A stretch of DNA of 64,000 nt from Carposina sasakii. Taxonomy: Eukaryota; Arthropoda; Insecta; Lepidoptera; Carposinidae. Location of the stretch: NCBI GenBank assembly GCA_014607495.2, contig CP053170.1, forward strand, positions 4,402,001-4,466,000, written 5' to 3'. The notes under the pieces are model-generated. The model was not told the DNA's origin, searched no databases, and was given only the letters and a program-made list of their open reading frames with translations. The position numbers and the translations under genes are program-made. Every line of letters starts with the position of its first letter. Position 1 is the stretch's first letter. Below are positions 59,601 to 64,000 of the stretch, piece after piece.

Positions 59601-62540
59601 TCGTTTTGCCGCTTCGGTGCTCATGAGGACTGTGTGGTGTACTTCCTGAAATTTAAATTAGGACACGTGAAATTGGTCAACAGTTCACATATCGAAGATC
59701 GTAGCGACTTGTGTTTCTACCAAAACCACACATTACATGATAGTTAACCATTTGCCAAGAATTTATACCTCTTGCTAGTAGGAGCAGTCATCATCCAAAG
59801 TGTTGACTCTTTACCCAACTGCGCTAGAAGGAGGGTTATGTTTTTCCAGGTGTGTATGTATATATATTTCTTTGACACGCTCTAGAGCAGTGGTTCCCAA
59901 AGTGGTCCAGGTGGACCCCGAGGAGCCTCGGTGGGGGTCTACGTTGATGTGAAAATGAAGAATGAAAAAAATGGAGGTTCACAATTAATTTGTATGTGGT
60001 GTAGGCCTGTAGGGGGTCTACCAGAACCAGTTAACTTTTAAAAGGGGTCTATGAGTAAAAAAAGTTTGGGAACCTCTGCTCTAGAGCCTAAAAAGGTTTT
60101 CGTATTTGAGCTTGAGAGGTATCATTAAATGTTTTAGTCGTGAGAGTGAAAAATTGAAAAATTATAACGCAGGCGGGTATTTTTGTTTAAGGAAATGCGG
60201 TTATTATTTTTTTGGCTTTAATGGTCAACAATATTTACCTGTTCTACAACAGTCGTAAGATATGCATCGCACGCCTCTTGCGGTAGTGTCCTAACTAGCA
60301 CATTCAACGCTTTGGCCATCTCTCGGCGCCATTTAGCGGGCGCCCCTCGAACTAGCCGGTAGCAAGGGGGCGTGGTGCTGTTGTCTAGGGTATACCTGGA
60401 AAAGAGAGAGAAAATTACATACACATTAGCCGTGTGGTGCCGGCAGAGTAGAGTTTGTACCACCCCTGCCTGCCCGCGGGTATCGTACGAGGCGATTAAG
60501 GGTTTCCGGGAGGTGGGCAGCAGCGTCTACCGTACTGTCAACATAGTCCGAAAATCACACTGCGGTCACTAACCCGCCTGCCCAGCGTGGTGACTATGGG
60601 CAAAACCCCCCTATGGCAATAGCCTAGTGAGTACCCTGGAGGAGGCCCACGTCCAGCAGTGGACTGCAATAGGCTGAAGAAGAAGAAGAAGATATTGTTA
60701 TTTGTTTGTGATAAAGTTGAAATTTGGTAGTGTTTCTAAGACTTCTTCTTCTATCTTTTGTACTCTCGTACGATGTTTTGCGATACCCAATCTTAACCTT
60801 TATATTTGTAGGTTATTAACCTTAACAACTGTACTGTATTTGAAATACACACCATTTGTTAAGCAAGGCTATATCATTCTCATCCTCGGCGGTGTCCAGA
60901 GCAGCTTTGAAGTCTGCACACTCCACCGTGTGGGGCAGCAGCGGGGTGCCTAACCCTGAGTTGAGGAACAGCACCGGCACCACTGCACCCAGCTCGGATT
61001 GTCCTGTAATTAGGAGCAAATAGGTAAGGAGCCTTTGGTTCAAAACTTTTGGTGCTTTACTCTTTTTTATTATTGGAGTTTTCATAAAACATAGTAGAAT
61101 AAGTTGTATATTGTATTCCATAAAGTCGGCGTGATCAATGCTGCTGATAAGAAACTATTTTGTTCTATAAATTATATTTTATTTTCTCCAATACACAACC
61201 TTTCGTCCTAACAGGTTATGGGCCCTAACGTTGTGTCTATACATAGCTATATATTTCTATTCATATACCGTTGCTTAGTACCCACGTCACATGACCTTAG
61301 GGATCTTAGTGTGGGACTAGGTCAATGTGTTGTGAAGTGTGTGAATATTTATTTATTTATTGTGAGGAGCATACTTACTAGCCAGTTCCGCCACACACAG
61401 CACCGGGAACCGGTGATCTCTCTGCTGCTCCAGAGGGGACCGCCAGTGGAGGTCAGCCACGTGGATACGGAACCCTCGGCGACGCGCTCTCAGTCGAAGC
61501 CGGGCCGCTGCCCCGCATTGTAGCGCACCCTTCTCCGCACAGCAATCTAGACAGAAAACCATAGTATATACACGGAAGTTCATACACACAGCTGTTTCAA
61601 GGGTAGCCAGTATACATGGAGATCTCACGGATACGTTGTGCATAGCGAGGGATAGTGTAAATTGAATACCTAAACTGTGGAACACTTTAGATACCTGCCG
61701 ATGCTTATAAATCTGAACGGTTGAGATTGGGACAATTATTCTCGGTAGTTAGAACTAACTTGAAAAACTAATCCTGATGATGCCACGGGTGTTGGCGAAA
61801 CATATGTCGATTAACAATTTTAATTGGTTTTCGGATTAGCAGCTAGGTATGGTTGCATGCTAGGTGCTTGGATCTAGCTTCTCGTTGCGACTGTAGTGGC
61901 TTGTGTTTGTGACCATGAGTCGGCAGATCCGAGGGTCAGCGGAGGGTGTAGGGCTCGGTGGTGGTCGACCCCTCAATGGAATTTATACTCACACTGTATT
62001 CTCAAATACACAAACACTACATTATTAAGTAGGTATAAGGTAGGTAAAATTGTATAGGTACAATAAAATTTTGGGATATGGCCTCTCGTATACACGAAGT
62101 AAATATTGAATAGAAACCTTCTCGCAGTACATCGAGTATATCACACTGTCACTACCTGCCTAATATATTTTACGTGTAGATTCTTCCCTACAAAATTGTT
62201 TTTGAGCAACTATCGATGAATTCTCATTAACATAATTTTATTCATCTTAAAAACCATAATGTTAAGTCCGTGAGAAGCGATTGCATAAAAAAATATTGTG
62301 CTGTCAGTTTTCATCAACCGCCAAAACAGGGCAAAAACCACATCACATTCACAATTAACACCCATAATCTGGCCCCAGCTTACCTTGCGAGTCGGCAGCA
62401 CACACATAGATCAGCATGGCCCTCCTCCGGCGTGCCCTGGCCGCCCCGACCCGCCCCAGCAGACATTGTCGGGGCTCGTCTGGGAGCGCGGCCACGGCGC
62501 TCGGCATGGGCGGCCCTGACGCCGGCGTGGGGCATGCCAC
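48474..62540 (-). CDS. NACHT and WD40-repeat protein, NWD1/NWD2-like (22 coding exons)
   Basis: Coding order on the minus strand: 62540/62507-62384, 61546-61379, 61003-60853, 60395-60239, 59645-59487, 59109-58931, 58459-58367, 58019-57891, 57711-57606, 56848-56686, 55777-55569, 55178-54920, 54491-54313, 53935-53859, 53601-53053, 52598-52481, 52059-51930, 51553-51481, 50885-50749, 50287-50087, 49091-48954, 48712-48474 (TGA 48476-48474). Every intron is GT-AG and all phases agree. The total is 1245 codons from the ATG at 62507. NWD proteins are STAND-type cytosolic proteins: an N-terminal DUF4062-like fold, a NACHT NTPase, a helical part and WD40 propellers. Seen here are AMLIYVCAADSQ and DLHW, the family motif KWYTLDNSTTPPCYRL, a P-loop at about residues 358-365, the TRKLDELPYQHY helical motif, and WD repeats with VWD, VYDLQSG, VWDLITG and LWDLHTG. 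Walker A ends GKA and Walker B has V for the first Asp. The protein is shorter than the vertebrate NWD1 and NWD2 proteins. The N-terminus is the least certain part. Confidence 0.88.
48955..49090. other. WD40 exon 21, GC-rich
   Basis: Lies within the gene above. It encodes GNCRLTLRGHVSAASLL to RSVRLWDLHT, the most canonical WD40 blade of the protein, with a GH and a WD. Confidence 0.8.
49195..49445 (-). repeat. Dispersed lepidopteran repeat in an intron
   Basis: Contains TCAGAAACGGCTGAACTG and TTTTTATCCCGGATAATTT words. Same repeat as 15880-16110. Confidence 0.6.
50940..51128. mobile_element. GC-rich palindromic MITE in an intron
   Basis: CCCCCTGATTACGTAAAAGC and its complement bound the element. 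The middle is a CpG-rich GTGTGTGCGTGCGCGGGGCG / GCGCGCACGCACACAC hairpin. It is nearly identical in plan to 58737-58921. Confidence 0.75.
52390..52453. mobile_element. Half copy of MITE M3
   Basis: Only the right arm is left: TTTCGCTCAACATACCCTTTC to ACACCCCGTATA-like end, lying 28 bp from the end of WD40 exon 16. Confidence 0.6.
53859..55178 (-). CDS. Helical region between NACHT and WD40 (exons 12-14)
   Basis: Exon 55178-54920 contains LTAARRGLDDTEVLDLLAHD, equivalent to the LTLSRHGLSE-type winged-helix motif of NWD proteins. Exon 54491-54313 has LPWAPASLFWPQLCALLAPW and KARQTLVDYFE. Exon 53935-53859 has GKWYSENDPKMAGRLVSQ. Splice phases are 1, 0 and 2. Confidence 0.8.
54540..54690. mobile_element. 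Partial hAT MITE
   Basis: It shares AAGTTTGGGAGCCCCTGC and TCTATGAG-like words with 21819-21938. The left end is degenerate. Confidence 0.55.
55569..58019 (-). CDS. NACHT NTPase core with altered Walker motifs (exons 8-11)
   Basis: Exon 58019-57891 encodes LALIGGAGCGKATLVARA. The usual GxxGxGK[S/T] has Ala after the Lys. Exon 57711-57606 encodes RFVGLTNQSSSSHQLLKS, matching the RFLGTTPDSS-type NACHT strand. Exon 56848-56686 encodes RPTLLAVVGADALRGARW, where the family has hydrophobic-D-G-x-D; here V replaces the first Asp and the second Asp stays. It continues LPDNVKMIVTV. Exon 55777-55569 follows, in frame, with IPLYAK near its end. Confidence 0.85.
55815..55870 (+). pseudogene. tRNA 3'-half-like fragment
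   Basis: GTCGTGGGTTCGATTCCCAC forms a perfect T-arm, and an oligo-T follows, but no D-arm or anticodon arm precedes it. It may be a tRNA remnant or SINE piece. It lies 38 bp upstream (in gene sense) of an exon acceptor of the NACHT gene. Confidence 0.4.
56100..56672 (+). mobile_element. tRNA-derived SINE split by an M1 MITE
   Basis: SINE body resumes across the gap: 56100-56241 has GAGTCATGGATGTTTCT and 56583-56672 has CGTTGTGCTTAGTAGTCACG. M1 occupies 56242-56582. Confidence 0.7.
56242..56582 (+). mobile_element. MITE family M1, copy nested in a SINE
   Basis: TACAGCGTGATTTTTGGTCG start and M1 interior. The last terminal bases are missing. Confidence 0.7.
56933..57385 (-). repeat. Tandem degenerate copies of an exon's splice acceptor and start
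   Basis: On the minus strand the real exon starts at 56848 with CTCCAG/GACGTAGCCTCC. Similar acceptor-plus-exon starts occur at 56966 (CGCCAG/GACGTAGCATCC), 57090 (DVASLLAAL), 57166 (CGCAG/AACGTAGCG, then a stop) and 57385 (CTTCAG/GACGTAACG, DVTFLSAALPLL then stop). Intron words such as CTCTATGGGAAAAC repeat between them. The unit is about 110-125 bp. Confidence 0.8.
58367..62540 (-). CDS. N-terminal region of the NACHT-WD40 gene (exons 1-7)
   Basis: These exons encode RRAMLIYVCAADSQ, AEKGALQCGAAARLRLR, RRGFRIHVADLHWRSPLEQQ and FPVLCVAELA, then VVPVLFLNSGLGTPLLPHTV. Next are KWYTLDNSTTPPCYRL, AAKRCVWVCRAGASAS, ERLDALLDALAADSEL and FEELAEHLTFCQK. The pattern is that of the DUF4062-like domain and linker that precede NACHT in NWD proteins. 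The first exon may start by splicing at 62539 (CTCCCCAG) or use the in-frame ATG at 62507. Confidence 0.75.
58503..58735 (-). mobile_element. tRNA-derived SINE
   Basis: Minus-strand copy of 29770-30001 with a degenerate tRNA-like head (GGTTCGTATCCCGGTAGG). Confidence 0.7.
58737..58921. mobile_element. GC-rich palindromic MITE in an intron
   Basis: Second copy of the 50940-51128 element. It ends about 10 bp before the donor of the exon 59109-58931. Confidence 0.7.
59888..60078. mobile_element. hAT MITE with intact target duplication
   Basis: CAGTGGTTCCCAAAGTGG start, AAGTTTGGGAACCTCTG end, exact 8-bp flanks CTCTAGAG (59880-59887, 60079-60086). Confidence 0.88.
60470..60690 (+). repeat. SINE-like dispersed repeat
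   Basis: Longest copy of the 8800-8945 family, ending in an AAGAAGAAG microsatellite. Confidence 0.65.
61262..61365 (+). mobile_element. Truncated tRNA-derived SINE
   Basis: CGTTGCTTAGTACCCACGTC to TGTTGTGAAGTGTGTGAA and TTTA repeats; 5' head missing. It lies just beyond the donor of exon 2 of the NACHT gene. Confidence 0.65.
61765..61975 (+). repeat. Hammerhead-bearing dispersed repeat, copy 3
   Basis: A more diverged copy of 37-320, antisense in an intron of the NACHT gene; the 3' half (GATCCGAGGGTCAGCGGAGG) is recognisable. Confidence 0.7.
61769..61813 (+). ncRNA. Hammerhead ribozyme-like motif, copy 3
   Basis: CTGATGA (61774-61780), GCCA/TGGC, GAAAC (61797-61801), ATATGTC. Stem I pairs TAATC (61769-61773) with GATTA (61809-61813). 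The cleavage triplet is GTC, the optimal one, and N7 is the canonical U. Confidence 0.62.
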
Positions 62541-62852
62541 TGGGGAGGACAGCGAGATCGAGTCTGGAAGTCGAGGGGGTTGCTGTTACTTCTTTTGTAT
62601 CATTTAACTTGTACTGGGATTCACTAAATCAGATGCTAAGGTACTCGGGCATTCGCTCAGGTGATGAGTTATCAACTTTTGTCACTAATCTTTTAGATCT
62701 GCTCCGCTCCGCTATGCGTGGCTATGGGATCTACTCGTAGTTTATGATGCTGCAGCTCTTACTAGTTAGTTACATTATTCACACGGCGTATTGTGTACCC
62801 GAAACCACATTTCGGGATCACAGCCTGCCGTGTGTAGGTATCTATGTATGTA
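62541..62852. other. 5' flank of the NACHT-WD40 gene
   Basis: Should hold the promoter or an upstream exon of the minus-strand gene. No clear signal was found. Confidence 0.35.
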
Positions 62853-63122
62853 TATAGGGTGTAACAAAAGGGGTATGTTAAGCGAAAAGCTATGTAAACA
62901 GCCCACTATAGAGAACCTATTTCCAAAATTGGAGACTCGAAATCACATGTTTATTTTTCGAGATTGTATGAACATTCCTGAGTTGTGTAGGAATTCTCCA
63001 TACTATCTGGAAAAATAAACATGTGATTTCGAGTCTGTACCTATAATTTTGTGGATAGGTTCACTATAGTGAGCTGTTTACATAGCTTTTCGCTTAACAT
63101 ACCCTTTCTGTTACATCCTGTA
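62853..63122. mobile_element. MITE family M3, second copy
   Basis: Same ends and inverted arms as 47014-47286 (GTTAAGCGAAAAGC / GCTTTTCGCTTAAC). Confidence 0.8.
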
Positions 63123-63172
63123 TATGTAGTACCTTTATTTCGACTCAATTATCGACTGCCACTAGAGCTGAC

Positions 63173-63371
63173 TGTGTTCTGGACAAACCTGTTTGCATGT
63201 ATATTTCTTTTTAATAGTTTTAACTCACCAATCACTCACTCTCTTCTTTCATCATCCTTCACCCTATAATAACGTGCTCTGTACAAAAATTGTAATTTAA
63301 ATATTCTAATATAACATTTTCGACCACAAAAGTGTTATTATCTATGTTCTAAACATAATGGTGCCGAAACC
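63173..63371 (+). mobile_element. Probable 5' LTR end and primer binding site of a BEL/Pao element
   Basis: TGGTGCCGAAACC at 63359-63371 matches the primer-binding-site type seen after BEL/Pao LTRs, and an ACA end precedes it at about 63353-63355. The LTR start is unsure (TG at 63173 or 63175 are candidates) because the 3' LTR is outside the window. Confidence 0.45.
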
Positions 63372-63628
63372 TAATAAATTCGCGTAAAATCAGTGTCCTA
63401 GAAGAAAAATTTGTGCAACGAAAATTTTCCAATCAAATTCAACGGTCGCCATTTCGGAAAAATCATATGTAAAATTCCTGTGTGCGCAGCGCTCCTGGTG
63501 GTGGTTTGGAAAAACCAGTTCAACTGTTCCGAATCGTTCAATTGAACTTTGAACGAGAACGTACGAACGTCATCACTGTCACAGTCATAAACAACATTGA
63601 CAGAAGTTTGTTTATTTACATTTAAATA

Positions 63629-64000
63629 ATGGGTGGCGCAAGCGATAGACGTAAGTCCAAAGGAAGCAATGATGCAATGATCAGCGACGAAGAAGCAGTT
63701 AGGAAGTTAAAAGCACAGATTGCACAATGCAAGGGTTTAATTACCAAGACGGAAAACTTTTTATGCGAACATGAATCAAGAACCTTAGAGAAATGTACAA
63801 TTAAGGTACGATTACAGCAAATGGAAGCAAACCTACAAAAATACAATGATCTTGTTTTGGATCTAAGCATAATCACTGGAAACACTTCTGAAGAAGATTT
63901 TGTCGAAGACCTGCATGAAGAGAGATGCATCAAAATTATATGTACACTCCAAAATCTTTTGTGTGAGTCGGAGACAGAATCTCCTAAGACGTCTACCTCA
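63629..64000 (+). CDS. BEL/Pao retrotransposon gag-like N-terminus (cut by window end)
   Basis: An ATG at 63629 opens a frame that stays open for 124 codons to the window edge. The protein is charged and helical (LKAQIAQCKGLITKTENFL, then VRLQQMEANLQKYNDL), the pattern of the DUF1759 gag-like domain of Pao-type elements. A primer binding site lies about 260 bp upstream. The uninterrupted frame suggests a fairly young insertion. A host coiled-coil gene is the alternative. Confidence 0.55.
   Translation, partial: MGGASDRRKSKGSNDAMISDEEAVRKLKAQIAQCKGLITKTENFLCEHESRTLEKCTIKVRLQQMEANLQKYNDLVLDLSIITGNTSEEDFVEDLHEERCIKIICTLQNLLCESETESPKTSTS

Noticed and set aside
63622..63933. 103-codon minus-strand frame
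   Set aside because: Antisense to the open gag-like frame; the plus frame has an upstream primer binding site and no stop to the window end.

Overview
The window is nuclear DNA from an insect, most likely a moth or butterfly. The genes are split by many short-motif (GT/AG) introns. The non-coding DNA is AT-rich, full of GGTAGGTACCTAC-type tracts and packed with short inverted-repeat elements, tRNA-derived SINEs and decayed LINEs. Nothing bacterial, plasmid or CRISPR-like was seen. The species cannot be named from this sequence.

Layout, left to right. 1-3.1 kb holds repeats, including a hammerhead-ribozyme-like repeat and a tandem 430-bp repeat. 3151-3235 is the last coding exon of a COX6C-like gene whose start lies elsewhere. 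About 4.95-34.8 kb (+ strand) is one long gene that I reconstruct as the insect orthologue of nuclear receptor coactivator 6 (NCOA6): a probable 5' non-coding exon, nine coding exons with matching phases, about 1772 codons, and a probable 4.2-kb 3' UTR. One extra base inside a coding minisatellite breaks its frame in this assembly. A tRNA-Ile(AAU) gene lies antisense in its last intron. 34.8-41 kb is repeat-rich intergenic DNA. 41051-41546 (+) is an intact two-exon COX6C gene. 41.7-48.4 kb is again repeats. 48474-62540 (- strand) is a NACHT/WD40-repeat gene of the NWD1/NWD2 type: 22 coding exons, about 1245 codons, every splice phase consistent, and Walker A and B motifs both altered. From about 63.17 kb to the end is the 5' part of a BEL/Pao-type LTR retrotransposon cut by the window edge.

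The genes are unrelated in function: a nuclear transcription coactivator, a mitochondrial complex IV subunit and a cytosolic STAND-type scaffold. The two COX6C-type genes share strand and intron phase and look like old duplicates separated by NCOA6 and repeats. The most unusual items are the hammerhead-like RNA motifs (three copies), the apparently dead NACHT nucleotide site, the tandem decoy copies of one of its splice acceptors, two coding 21-bp minisatellites in NCOA6, a 139-bp-arm inverted repeat in an NCOA6 intron, and a LINE inserted with a 5' inversion into an older MITE. All exon calls come from reading splice signals, frames and remembered family features; no alignment or search was run.
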